Shown piece by piece: positions 42,907 to 52,325 of a stretch of DNA of 64,000 bases; the first letter of the stretch is position 1; every line of letters begins with the position of its first letter. Source of the stretch: Bacillus suaedaesalsae (GTDB lineage Bacteria; Bacillota; Bacilli; Bacillales; SA4); NCBI RefSeq assembly GCF_016890225.1, contig NZ_JAFELM010000013.1:180270-244269 (forward strand), given 5' to 3'. The position numbers and the translations under genes were made by a program. The notes beneath the pieces were generated by a model, which worked only from the letters and a program-made list of their open reading frames with translations, had not been told where the DNA came from and searched no databases.

Positions 42907-44175
42907 CTATCCAACTACTTTATAACGTACTGGCTTTTTACTTGTATCCTCCAATAGGGTTTTCAGATCATTCCCAGATGGATTCTGAAATACTTTTAGC
43001 TCAAACTCACCCGCTACAGCTAATAGATGATCAAAGATATCCGATTGAATAGATTCGTATACATTCCATCTTGTATCTTTTGTAAATGCATAGATTTCAA
43101 TTGGTAAACCATGTTCACTAGGAGACAGTTGTCTAACCAATACTGTCATGTTCTGATTAATATCGGGATGATTCTTTAGATAGTTTTCGATATATGCCCT
43201 AAATACTCCTATATTCGTAAGTGCTCTTCCATTTACGCGATTTTCCTCATACATTTCATATCTCGTATTGTACTCAGAGATTTCTCTCTCTTTATACGTG
43301 ACATACTCTGATAGAAAGTGAATTTGTTTACACTTCTCCACCATCATTCCGGAACAGAAAGAAATACTGGTAGTGTCTATTAATATGGATCGCTTGATTC
43401 GCCTTCCACCTGAGCTTTCCATCCCTCTCCAGTTGATAAAGGAGTCAGATATGAGAGCATAACTTGGTACACTCGTAATGGTTTTATCAAAGTTTTGAAC
43501 CATTACTGTATTTAAAGAAATATCAATGATATTCCCATCTGCACCATACTTAGGCATTTCAATCCAGTCACCGACCCGAACCATATCATTTGCTGCTAAC
43601 TGAATGCCTGCCACAAGTCCTAATAATGAATCTTTAAAAACTAACATTAGAACAGCGGATAGAGCACCAATACCACTTAATAGAATAAGAGGACTCTCAC
43701 CCATCAGGTTTGAGATGACGAGAATACCTCCTAACGTCAAAACAATAATGTTAACAACCTGAACATAACCCTTTATCGGCTTAGTTTTAGAAATTTCATA
43801 GGTTTGATAAATGGCATTTACTGTTCTTAATAATGCGTGGAATACCATTAACCCAACGATAATGATATAGGTTACGGCCCCTTTCTCAATCATCAGTTGA
43901 TAGTCTGGCAAGGTAGAAGAAAAATAGTAAATGATAATCGCAGGTACAATATGAGAAAGTTTTTGAAACACCTTCCCCTCTAGCACCATAGCAGCTCGTG
44001 GAAATTTACTTTTAGTCAGGTAGTGTGTGATGAGCCTGATCACGACCTTTTTTGAAACGAAATTTGAGATGATACAGATGAGCCCTATAAGAATAACCAT
44101 AATGGTAATAGACAGATATTTTGCTACTGTTGGAGCAAATTCCCACTCTATTAATTGGCTTTGAATATATTCCAT
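42907..44175 (-). CDS. Mechanosensitive channel of the MscS family, YbdG/MscM-like
   Basis: 422 residues from ATG 44175, which has GGGGGAAAAGGG upstream; an in-frame ATG at 44253 has no ribosome site. Five or so N-terminal helices are followed by the MscS core: pore helix SGIGALSAVLMLVFKDSLLG, LVAGIQLAANDMVRVGDWIE and MPKYGADGNIIDISLNTVMV, the wording typical of YbdG, which carries an insertion in the beta domain. It opens under membrane tension to release solutes at osmotic downshift. Monocistronic. Confidence 0.88.
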   Translation of the reverse strand: MEYIQSQLIEWEFAPTVAKYLSITIMVILIGLICIISNFVSKKVVIRLITHYLTKSKFPRAAMVLEGKVFQKLSHIVPAIIIYYFSSTLPDYQLMIEKGAVTYIIIVGLMVFHALLRTVNAIYQTYEISKTKPIKGYVQVVNIIVLTLGGILVISNLMGESPLILLSGIGALSAVLMLVFKDSLLGLVAGIQLAANDMVRVGDWIEMPKYGADGNIIDISLNTVMVQNFDKTITSVPSYALISDSFINWRGMESSGGRRIKRSILIDTTSISFCSGMMVEKCKQIHFLSEYVTYKEREISEYNTRYEMYEENRVNGRALTNIGVFRAYIENYLKNHPDINQNMTVLVRQLSPSEHGLPIEIYAFTKDTRWNVYESIQSDIFDHLLAVAGEFELKVFQNPSGNDLKTLLEDTSKKPVRYKVVG

Positions 44176-44349
44176 CCCTTTTCCCCCTTCTTCTGTATCA
44201 ACACCTACGCTAATCAGAAAAATAAACACAAAGAAACTAATTCCTTGTCCCATTAGTTATTCTAGAGTTTATGGGGAAAGTTGTGGAAATATGACTTTGT
44301 AAAAGCAAGATAGGACAACAGACAGGGTTTTCAGTCATCAACTGATGCA

Positions 44350-45294
44350 TTACCAATCTTCTCCAGCCGTTAGGTCCAATACACATTCTTTTGGAAAATA
44401 TGTTTCTATCAGATCTTGTATGGCAACTTTCTTATACTCCTTATTCTCGTCATAGCAAGTAGCATCATCTAACGTCAAACTGGATCCCATTTCCCAATTC
44501 CTCAAAATACCAATCACATAGTTAAGTTGCCTTTTATTACGGGAGCAAGCAATCTCCAGGGCTTTTAGGACCATGTCCTTTGGATTCTCAAAGCTAGAAT
44601 CATATAACCACGACAACAACTGCTTCTTTGCACTCAGATTCGAATAACCAAAACCATTCTGATCCCAAAATTCAATTATTTCTTTTGCTTCTTCATTTTG
44701 AAGACTTTCATTCTCTATATTAAACTCTAAACTTGGTTCTAGAGTTTCTTGTTGTTGTTTTTTATTTTCTTTTTCTTTTTGTTCTTTATTTTCTTTTTCT
44801 TTTTGTTTTTCTTTTTCTTTTTGTCCACGTATCGTCAACGTATCGTTAAATGACTCGTCTTCTTCATTGGGAACATCGCAAAAAGATTCATAGACAGCTA
44901 GTAGGTCTTCCTTAACAATACTTTCAGCTACATAACCAATCAACAAAAGATCCTGGACTTCCTTTAGCTCAGATAAAATACAATCCAACACCGGTTTTCC
45001 AGCTTTATGCAAGTTATCCTTCCCCCAGTTCTTGATAGCCAGCTCTCTCGTTACAGGATTGTACTGTATCAGCTCATGATGCTCGATGAAACGAGTCATT
45101 AATGAATTAACAGCCTCTATGGAGTACCCCATATCAAAGGCAATCTGTTTTTTCGTAATTTTGTAGATACCACATTGAGTCGTATGATGGTTTGTTAGAA
45201 GATATAAGTAAAAATACCGGTCCTCCGGTGTCATCTCTTCTGAAACAATTGGATTTAACCAAAAATCAGTTCGAACGATTCTGTATTTTGCCAT
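44350..45294 (-). CDS. DnaD/phage-replisome-organiser-like replication protein
   Basis: 314 residues. N-terminal winged-helix module (KYRIVRTDFWLNPIVSEEMT, EDRYFYLYLLTNHHTTQCGI, IAFDMGYSIEAVNSLM) typical of replisome organisers from phages and integrated elements; a low-complexity Lys/Glu/Gln linker (about 158-185, KEKEKQKEKENKEQKEKEN) encoded by TTTTTC/TTTTTG hexamers; and a C-terminal DnaD-like helical domain with AKEIIEFWDQNGFGYSNLSA and RQLNYVIGILRNWE. Such proteins load helicase at replication origins. Standing beside a defence gene and away from core replication genes, it is probably left from a mobile element. Confidence 0.8.
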   Translation of the reverse strand: MAKYRIVRTDFWLNPIVSEEMTPEDRYFYLYLLTNHHTTQCGIYKITKKQIAFDMGYSIEAVNSLMTRFIEHHELIQYNPVTRELAIKNWGKDNLHKAGKPVLDCILSELKEVQDLLLIGYVAESIVKEDLLAVYESFCDVPNEEDESFNDTLTIRGQKEKEKQKEKENKEQKEKENKKQQQETLEPSLEFNIENESLQNEEAKEIIEFWDQNGFGYSNLSAKKQLLSWLYDSSFENPKDMVLKALEIACSRNKRQLNYVIGILRNWEMGSSLTLDDATCYDENKEYKKVAIQDLIETYFPKECVLDLTAGEDW

Positions 45295-45383
45295 TTAAAA
45301 CACAACCCTTTCTTAGTAAAAGTAGAAATCTTCACTCATATATATAGTGTTCTACTAGATTAAAGGGGTTGGATTTTAGAAAA

Positions 45384-45424
45384 CAAAAAAAATCACCATA
45401 CAAGTGAATTTGTAGGTGATTTAA
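45384..45424 (-). terminator. Rho-independent terminator of 43-residue ORF unit
   Basis: AATCACC / GGTGATT stem with TTTTTTTTG on the minus strand, 63 bases past the stop codon of the small ORF. Its presence supports transcription of that ORF. Confidence 0.7.
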
Positions 45425-45486
45425 ATAATACAAATATAAAAGATTTAATTAGACATAATGAAAATTATGTCATGTTAGTTTTAGTT

Positions 45487-45618
45487 TTATCTAGATGCTC
45501 GTGTCTCATTTGTACGAAGTGTATGTGTCAATATATGGGGTGCTGGATAACATACAAAGCAAAAGTTCTTTGACCAAAACTCTTTTTTATACCTATCATT
45601 GATGTTATGTAAATACAT
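45487..45618 (-). CDS. 43-residue Cys-containing small ORF
   Basis: MYLHNINDRYKKEF, WSKNFCFVCYPAPHILTHTL, RTNETRASR; ATG has GGAG five bases upstream, and the frame stays open for a further 10 codons upstream (RKSREYDGVD). CxxC near the middle. A terminator follows, and the region upstream carries the same AAACATACTTCGA block found before the 86-residue Cys/His ORF on the other side of the Avs-like gene. It could be a decayed version of a small gene. Function unknown. The remainder of the 701-base gap (45730-45995) is AT-rich and I see no gene in it. Confidence 0.4.
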   Translation of the reverse strand: MYLHNINDRYKKEFWSKNFCFVCYPAPHILTHTLRTNETRASR

Positions 45619-45650
45619 ATCTACTCCATCATATTCTCTTGATTTCCGTT

Positions 45651-45726
45651 AAACATACTTCGATAAATTATTTGATACTCTTAAATAACCCCTAAAGAAT
45701 AACAACCCACCTTATGATGGGTTGTT
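45651..45726 (-). repeat. Flank repeat copy 1: AAACATACTTCGA block plus hairpin
   Basis: AAACATACTTCGATAAATTA TTTGATAC (45651-45678) followed by CTTAAATAAC and the hairpin AACAACCCA / TGGGTTGTT (45701-45726). The same order occurs at 50915-51045 with diverged sequence. On the minus strand both lie upstream of a small ORF. Confidence 0.6.
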
Positions 45727-45995
45727 ACTGTAGTTTATAAGTTAAGCCTAATTAGGAATAGTTAAAGTTAGTATCATTATAATAATCAAACGATTATTTG
45801 CTTTTTTATCATAAAAGAAGGATTACACGAATTACACCAGAGATATGGAAAGAATAATCCTTTACACTTTTTTTAATTAAATAATTAATTAACGGATGAA
45901 ATTATTAAAGAATTGCAAAATAAACAGCTCATTTCGTACTCCCCATTCAACCTTATCAATAGTAGAAAAAAAGTGATATGTATTTATTTCTTCCC

Positions 45996-48900
45996 TTAAT
46001 CTTCTGAATCACCTTGTTCCTTCATAAACCACATCTTACCATCGATACCTTTATCAGTAAGTGTATAAATACCACTATAAACTAGTCGACCAAAGAAACT
46101 GCTAGCCATACTTGTAAAAAGTTGTTTTTCACCACCAATGAGCCAAATCAATTGAAAATTATTGGTATCTAACCAATCTTTCAATAACTCAGATCTTATC
46201 AGTGCATATGATGGACCTATTATCTTAGTACTAGGGTCTAGAAAAGCTAAATCTCCATTTTTGTCAAGCCATTCCCCGTACTCATTCCTTTTTAAACTAA
46301 GACCCAATTCACTTATGAGATGTTTATTTGGTAGATATATTGATATTGATTTATTTAATGATTTGTCGGTGCTGCCAGACTCCCAATCATAAGTATTTAT
46401 AGGGACGAGATATTTAACATTTATTAATTCTTGCCAGTTAGCATCGGTTATTGGGTCAATCCAATCTGTCATTTCTTTATAACATGGATGCCATGGATAT
46501 TCTCTAATAAACCCCTGATGTCCTGTTGAACTTGGACTTGAAATATCTGGGTCACATAAGTTTTTTCCAGTTAGTTCCTTTATAAGATTATCCGAGTCAT
46601 TTTTGTGTACAATACAAGTATTGATTCTAAACCAACCATCCTGACTAGGTATTTTATCCTCGTCTTTTTCAGGTTTCTTACTCCATTTAGAGAATCCTCT
46701 TAATACCATCCAGTTTTTATTATCAAATGGATCTGTCAACTCTATTAAATCCTTAAATGGAGGAACAATTGTAGTATCCCATAACCAAGCCTTCTGATTT
46801 TGTAAGTCATCATCTACAAAAGGAAAAGTAAAGGGTTGCCACCAAGAATTTTCAAATTCATCCCATCCTGAATCTCCAGTTTCACGTAGCCATAGAGTTG
46901 GATCCAAATCTCTTAAATGGTCTTGCCAAGGTCCCCAAAACATAGAATCATCAACATCACTAAAACCACGGTCGATCCAGTACAAATTATCCGACATCAT
47001 GGATAAAAGTTCATGAAAAGCAATCCATTGATATTTCTTTCCAATCCGTTCAATCCTAGATGGAGACCTATCATAATTTTTTGAATACATTCTCTCAAAA
47101 TCTGCGAATAAAGATGGGTCCCACCCTAACTCATATGCTCTTTTGCAAACCCATCTCTGAGCCCATTTTCGACTAAACTTTGCTGGTCTATCATTGATGA
47201 CTAAACCACTAACCCATCTAAAATATTCTTTTTGATCATCGTCCAAAATTGCTTTTATTTCCTCTTTTAGTACTTCCCACTCATCAACAGTATCTTCCTC
47301 ATTATTCTCTAACTTTTCATTCCAAATTGATGCTAAAAATTCTTCAAGATTAAATTTTTCATTATTAGTTGCATCTAATTTTCTATTAATATGTGCGATG
47401 TATCTATCTTTCATTTCATCAGGTAACGTTTTAGCAAATTTAAGATGTATATCGTAAGAACTTTCAGGTTTCGCTTCAGATAATGCTGTTGGAGACCAAT
47501 TATGAATACTACCCATAGTATATTTTCCAAAGTCCCCCAAGAAACCAGTAACTGAACTTTTTATTGCGGACGAAAATTCATCTCCAATTAATTGGTTTAT
47601 TTCCTCTTTGGATGGATCATTAATTGGCCACTTACTATTATATGGAGGTCTAAATAACTCCGGGCTAATCTCACTTGGAAGTAGCCCTTTATTATACGCT
47701 ATTTCCAATACACCCCTTGCATAGTCACGCATTAAAATATGAGGATAAGGTTGTCCATGTTCAAATACATTCTCAAAGACACTCTGTGCAAGTTCTTTAA
47801 TTACCCTTCCACTATCAATATTACAAACTGCCCCATAAATAGCTGCATACAACCTTTCTACTAAATAGGGATCATCAGTATTATTATATGTTTTTATAAG
47901 ATTTGGTATTAATTGTGGCGAAAATGATAATATCCTTGCTAATGATTTCGTTGATTGATCACGTACTTTTCTATTTGATGTTGTTGTCATCCATAATAAT
48001 GTTATAGCTGTAAGTCGTAATCTTTCAATCTCTACCTCATTTAAATTCACCAGAAGTGACCAATCAATTATTGTTCTAACCACTGACTCAGCTTGATTTT
48101 CATCCTCTTCCCAGTCACTAACAGCAATATGCGTAGACCAAAATGCATCACGTTCAGCTAATTTCATATTTTTAAGATTTCTATCCAAAAAATCTGCGTT
48201 CCAAGGATGTTCTGGTTCTGTTGACAAGGATAATAGTTTATCGATCGATTCATTATGAAATCCATAGCTGTGTATCATGTTTAGAAGCTCAATTGTTCTT
48301 TCTGTAAATGACTCTTTTGCCCTCCATTGCAGAACATCGCTAAAAGAGGTAGAAAATAACCATTCATAATTAATTGAGTCTTCTGACACGAAATCAATAA
48401 ATTCCCTATTAATTTTTTCTGGGAATCCTATTCCAAGTGCTTCTATTATACCTGACTTGCTTGGACCATTTTTTATCAACTTTCCAATTGATCCTTCTTC
48501 TTTAAAATGACTTATTATATCCTCTTGGTTAATTTGATTAATAATAAATTGAGCAATAAAATGATCGCTAAATCTTTCATAAGTAAACCGTACTACTTCT
48601 TTTCCTCGTTTGTTATTTTGATCTGGAATTATATCTAATGATAATAACCCTTCATCAATTAGCAAGGTTACCAGATTATCTCCATGGTGAGGATTGGTAT
48701 CATATCCATTTATTTTCTTAAATACCTCTGAAACTGTTATACCATACAAGTTATCAGGATAAAGTAATTCAACGAATTCATTTAAGGCATTTTGCACTAT
48801 TCTTTGACCAGGAATATATTTCTTTTTCCTAATAATGATTTTTTCAACACTCTCTAAATAGAAATCAAATAATTTGCTTTGTCCATATAATCCTTTTGGA

Positions 48901-50528
48901 AATGATGTATATCCATTTAATTTTAATGCTTTACAACAAGTTTTTAAAAACAATGGATTACTAAATTCCGGTGAAGTAATTGGAACACTTGGCTTTGATA
49001 TACCTTGGTTAGCTAAATATTTCATTGCTGCACGATGTTCAAATCCCCTGAATCCTGTATGAAAGATACGGGTAAGTTTTTCTTCAGATAGTTCAGGGAG
49101 AATGTAATTTACATAAGTATTCCGACAACTCAGTATTAATGATATATGAGGATAATTCGAAATTTCCGTTAGAAACGAAGAAATATGATCTATCCATTCA
49201 TCTTTGTATCTACCTTCATTAATTGCATCTATAATTATTAGTGTTCTAGTTTTCTTAGCTTCACCTGCGGCATCTAGTGCTCCAAGAACTTGTTTATAAG
49301 ATCCCCCTCGAATATCTAGTTGTTCTAATATAAAATTTAGAGGATTACCTCCATTGTATTGTTGACCGAGTAAAAACAGTGTTGGTAAGGAAGCTTCTGT
49401 GCGTTTGAGAGCAATTTCACACAACAAATGAGACTTTCCGATACCAGCTTCCCCTAAAATGACTGCAGCCTTACTCATCATAGCTTGTACAGCCTTTCCA
49501 AAAAAGAAAGATTTCATTTCAAATAAATCTTCCTGTATACGACGAAAACTATTGTTAAAGTTCCGCCACTCTTTTTTTAGTTCATTTTCAGTTTCTTTAT
49601 ACAATATGTCATAGATATCAGAATTACATGTTTCTAGTAGCATTTCTATGGTACTATATATAACTTGAAGTCTTTTAAACTGAGAAATAGAAATTTCGTT
49701 TTCAATAAAAATATTGAACTCATTGCTTAAAATTTCAAGTTCCTTATATAAGTCGGTCCAACAGTTCCTATCTTTTGGGAAATTAATAACTGCAAAATAC
49801 TCTGTATCTAGTTTTTTTATTTGTTTAACAATTAAAGCTCTTTTATCGATTAACCGTTTTTTCCACTCTGGACTTAGACCCAAACCATCAAATTGTTGAG
49901 CTATGGGTAAATCTAAATGATTTTCTGGTGTATATCTCTCTCCTAAGGCTTCTCTAGACTTCAAGGCAATGTTTTTGAACAACTGTGGATGAATAACCGG
50001 TTCATTAAACCAATATAAAGCTCTCCCCGCAAAACGAGGATCATCAGTTTGAAGCATGAGACTAATATCATGCTTACACCAATATAAAAATTCAACCTTC
50101 ATACCTTTTGAATCAGCTAACAGTTTCCATTTCTCTACATGTTCTTCCCATTTCACCCAGGCTGAATGGACAGGTTTTCCAGACTTAGTTACTTTCCTAC
50201 TGTCTGTCCAATCTCTAGGAAGACAAACATAATATTTTGTTAAATGTGGATGTTTTTCTAAAGCTGTTTTAACAGATTTAGAAATCTGATTCCATTGGTC
50301 TTCTTCCATTCTATCTGGAAAATATTTCGCTTGCCACGCATGTTCAGTTCCATCGTGGAGCTTCCAATAACATTCAACACCAGCATCTCCTCCAGCTCCT
50401 TCTTTTCTCACAAAATAATTAGCGTTTCCTGGCCTTTTTAAGTGTGCAAGTTGACAGATAAGCTCTTCAAATCCGTTGTCCTTACTTCCATCAAAGCTTC
50501 TTATTTTAGAAAAATCTAATTCTAACAA
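45996..50528 (-). CDS. Avs-like STAND NTPase with N-terminal PD-(D/E)XK nuclease (antiphage defence)
   Basis: About 1,510 residues. I prefer TTG 50528 (AGAGGTAGGGGG seven bases upstream) over ATG 50555, which has no ribosome site. N-terminal nuclease: FEELICQLAHLKRPGNANYF then GGDAGVECYW and HAWQAKYF give the D/E...QxK pattern of Mrr/Cap4-like enzymes. The STAND ATPase follows with Walker A GEAGIGKSHL (about 360-370) and Walker B LIIIDAINEG (about 430-440), SCRNTY arginine-type sensor region, and a winged-helix part (GKEVVRFTYERFSDHFIAQF). About 850 C-terminal helical residues would be the target sensor. Avs proteins detect phage terminase or portal and then degrade DNA. The precise Avs type cannot be fixed here; no second Avs subunit is encoded. 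Confidence 0.82.
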   Translation of the reverse strand: MLELDFSKIRSFDGSKDNGFEELICQLAHLKRPGNANYFVRKEGAGGDAGVECYWKLHDGTEHAWQAKYFPDRMEEDQWNQISKSVKTALEKHPHLTKYYVCLPRDWTDSRKVTKSGKPVHSAWVKWEEHVEKWKLLADSKGMKVEFLYWCKHDISLMLQTDDPRFAGRALYWFNEPVIHPQLFKNIALKSREALGERYTPENHLDLPIAQQFDGLGLSPEWKKRLIDKRALIVKQIKKLDTEYFAVINFPKDRNCWTDLYKELEILSNEFNIFIENEISISQFKRLQVIYSTIEMLLETCNSDIYDILYKETENELKKEWRNFNNSFRRIQEDLFEMKSFFFGKAVQAMMSKAAVILGEAGIGKSHLLCEIALKRTEASLPTLFLLGQQYNGGNPLNFILEQLDIRGGSYKQVLGALDAAGEAKKTRTLIIIDAINEGRYKDEWIDHISSFLTEISNYPHISLILSCRNTYVNYILPELSEEKLTRIFHTGFRGFEHRAAMKYLANQGISKPSVPITSPEFSNPLFLKTCCKALKLNGYTSFPKGLYGQSKLFDFYLESVEKIIIRKKKYIPGQRIVQNALNEFVELLYPDNLYGITVSEVFKKINGYDTNPHHGDNLVTLLIDEGLLSLDIIPDQNNKRGKEVVRFTYERFSDHFIAQFIINQINQEDIISHFKEEGSIGKLIKNGPSKSGIIEALGIGFPEKINREFIDFVSEDSINYEWLFSTSFSDVLQWRAKESFTERTIELLNMIHSYGFHNESIDKLLSLSTEPEHPWNADFLDRNLKNMKLAERDAFWSTHIAVSDWEEDENQAESVVRTIIDWSLLVNLNEVEIERLRLTAITLLWMTTTSNRKVRDQSTKSLARILSFSPQLIPNLIKTYNNTDDPYLVERLYAAIYGAVCNIDSGRVIKELAQSVFENVFEHGQPYPHILMRDYARGVLEIAYNKGLLPSEISPELFRPPYNSKWPINDPSKEEINQLIGDEFSSAIKSSVTGFLGDFGKYTMGSIHNWSPTALSEAKPESSYDIHLKFAKTLPDEMKDRYIAHINRKLDATNNEKFNLEEFLASIWNEKLENNEEDTVDEWEVLKEEIKAILDDDQKEYFRWVSGLVINDRPAKFSRKWAQRWVCKRAYELGWDPSLFADFERMYSKNYDRSPSRIERIGKKYQWIAFHELLSMMSDNLYWIDRGFSDVDDSMFWGPWQDHLRDLDPTLWLRETGDSGWDEFENSWWQPFTFPFVDDDLQNQKAWLWDTTIVPPFKDLIELTDPFDNKNWMVLRGFSKWSKKPEKDEDKIPSQDGWFRINTCIVHKNDSDNLIKELTGKNLCDPDISSPSSTGHQGFIREYPWHPCYKEMTDWIDPITDANWQELINVKYLVPINTYDWESGSTDKSLNKSISIYLPNKHLISELGLSLKRNEYGEWLDKNGDLAFLDPSTKIIGPSYALIRSELLKDWLDTNNFQLIWLIGGEKQLFTSMASSFFGRLVYSGIYTLTDKGIDGKMWFMKEQGDSED

Positions 50529-50586
50529 AATAATGCCCCCTACCTCTAAGTTCATATAATCGATGTTATAAGAATTGGTCTAACTT

Positions 50587-50847
50587 TTAAAAACATACTT
50601 TACATTTACTCCACTCATTCTTTGTAACTCTGTTAGCTTCTTGCTCTAACTCATTGTAATTTAAGGAACAAATCTTTTCATAATTGGTCCTTGATCCACT
50701 GTGTTTCAATGTATGTAGATGGTAACAGGAAGCGTGATGCATTTTATTCATTTCAATAGTACCAAAATGATTAAAGACATAGCCTTGTTTGTTTTGAATC
50801 AGCCATTCCTCATAGCCACTTTCATCCTTAAAAAACTTGGATATCAT
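50587..50847 (-). CDS. 86-residue Cys/His protein upstream of the Avs-like gene
   Basis: ISKFFKDESGYEEWLIQNKQ, GYVFNHFGTIEMNKMHHASC, YHLHTLKHSGSRTNYEKICS, ending WSKCKVCF. The HHASC...KICS...CKVC spacing resembles an N-terminal zinc-binding module that precedes HNH nucleases in defence loci; here only that module is present. ATG 50847 is chosen (GGAG 13 bases upstream, loose). It ends 58 bases before the Avs-like start on the same strand, so cotranscription is likely. Whether it is a truncated HNH gene or a working accessory protein cannot be told. Confidence 0.6.
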   Translation of the reverse strand: MISKFFKDESGYEEWLIQNKQGYVFNHFGTIEMNKMHHASCYHLHTLKHSGSRTNYEKICSLNYNELEQEANRVTKNEWSKCKVCF

Positions 50848-50914
50848 AATACTAACCACGCTCCATTTATAAATTCTAATTCACTAATAACGCTGGAAAT
50901 GTTATCCACCCTTC

Positions 50915-51045
50915 AAACATACTTCGACATATTATTTAATATCCCTTCAAATAGCCTTTTCTCTGTAAATTTTCTTTAATTTAGATAATATAGGATTATT
51001 TAAGAAATAAATGTTATAAAAAATAACCCACCATAAAGTGAGTTA
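50915..51045 (-). repeat. Flank repeat copy 2: AAACATACTTCGA block plus hairpin
   Basis: AAACATACTTCGACATATTA TTTAATATC (50915-50943) followed by CTTCAAATAGCC, a spacer, and an imperfect hairpin TAACCCAC / GTGAGTTA (51024-51045). It matches the block at 45651-45726 with few differences in the core, so the Avs-like gene sits between two diverged direct copies. Confidence 0.6.
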
Positions 51046-51096
51046 CTTCTTGAAGTTAAGTTTCTATATTATTTTGGATAATAGTTACTAAAATAT

Positions 51097-51804
51097 TTAA
51101 ACCGTCATTCTCCACCCCGACAACGCCAACCACTTCTCCTTCTCCTTATAATCCGGCATAATCTTCCCAACGAGTCGCCAAAAAGATCGATCATGATTCA
51201 AATGCACCATATGACACATTTCATGAACGACAACATAGTCAATAACTTCAAGTGGTGCCATGGCTAGCTTCCAGTTAAAGGTTAGGTGTAGGTTGGAATC
51301 ACAAGTGCCCCATTTGGTGTTACTGTCGATGATTTTCACTGAACGTGGTTTCGTTTTAAAGTTAGATTGATAGAAAGAGATTCTCTCTTCTACTAATGCC
51401 TTGCATTGCTGATAATAAAATCGCCTTAATGATTGTTTAATCTTTTCATCGTTCTGCTGCTTCACGTATATAAGCAGCACTTCCCCTTCGAGTACCACAG
51501 GGTCTTGTGTAACAGCATGATCTTGAACTACTTTAATAGGATACGATTTCCCCAAATAAAGAAACTTCTCATTATCTTCATATACCTTTTCCTGAGGTCC
51601 ATTCAGCCTGTCCTTCGTTTCTTTTACCTTGCTCTGAACCAGATCCCAGTTTGCCTCTAGTACCTGAATTACCCGTTCATTCGGGGTTTTCTTCGGTGCC
51701 AGCACTTCAATATTTCCATACACATCTATTGATATCCCAATGGTTCCTCGGTTCTTATATTTAATTTCGAAACGTATCGTTTCCCCTGCATACGTATGTA
51801 TCAT
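51097..51804 (-). CDS. YgjP/M48-type metallopeptidase (DUF45)
   Basis: 235 residues: IDYVVVHEMCHMVHLNHDRS FW is the zinc site (HEMCH plus downstream His/Asp), preceded by the typical KIIDSNTKWGTCDSNLHLTF, WKLAMAPLEV. DUF45/YgjP proteins are WLM/SprT-like metalloproteins; roles in phosphohydrolase or peptidase chemistry are reported for the family but not settled. The gene starts six bases after the DUF1456 stop codon, so the two form an operon. Confidence 0.88.
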   Translation of the reverse strand: MIHTYAGETIRFEIKYKNRGTIGISIDVYGNIEVLAPKKTPNERVIQVLEANWDLVQSKVKETKDRLNGPQEKVYEDNEKFLYLGKSYPIKVVQDHAVTQDPVVLEGEVLLIYVKQQNDEKIKQSLRRFYYQQCKALVEERISFYQSNFKTKPRSVKIIDSNTKWGTCDSNLHLTFNWKLAMAPLEVIDYVVVHEMCHMVHLNHDRSFWRLVGKIMPDYKEKEKWLALSGWRMTV

Positions 51805-51810
51805 ATAGCT

Positions 51811-52308
51811 TTATCCTCTATATTTAATGGCTAGTCCTTTTAAGAACGCTCTGGCGAAGCTGTCTAAGCATGGTTTGTAGTTTTTATGTCCTTCTTTTCT
51901 CAGAATTGCTCCGAGTTCTCCTTTTGAAACGTTTAGTCCCGCTAGTTTGAATGTTTCAATCATATCCTCAGTTGTTAGAGCTAGTGCAATTTTGACTTTC
52001 TTTAATACGATATTGTTGACGTTTGTATTGTTCTTGATAGATGGTTCTGGAGTTGCTGGTTGTCCAGGCTTCGGTTCTTGTTTTCCTCTTTTGTAAATGA
52101 TGAAGCCGTTTAGAAATGAATCTAACATACTGTTAGTACATTTTAATTCATAGTTTTGCTCTTCATCTTCACTTTCAGTCTTTTTGAGGATTTTGACGAT
52201 CTCTGGTACTGTGACTTCTTTTCCTCCAAGCTTAAAAATCTCTGCCATTTCACTATTTTTTATTTCAAGTGCATATCTCAACCGAACTAAGACATCGTTA
52301 TTTTCCAT
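51811..52308 (-). CDS. DUF1456 (YehS-like) protein
   Basis: 165 residues formed of two similar helical repeats: NDVLVRLRYALEIKNSEMAE, IFKLGGKEVTVPEIVKILKK and again VLKKVKIALALTTEDMIETF, KLAGLNVSKGELGAILRKEG, each followed by a helix ending in LDSF. This duplicated layout is characteristic of YehS/DUF1456. No enzymatic motif and no known function. GGAGG precedes ATG. Confidence 0.85.
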   Translation of the reverse strand: MENNDVLVRLRYALEIKNSEMAEIFKLGGKEVTVPEIVKILKKTESEDEEQNYELKCTNSMLDSFLNGFIIYKRGKQEPKPGQPATPEPSIKNNTNVNNIVLKKVKIALALTTEDMIETFKLAGLNVSKGELGAILRKEGHKNYKPCLDSFARAFLKGLAIKYRG

Positions 52309-52325
52309 TGTAGTTCCTCCTATTT

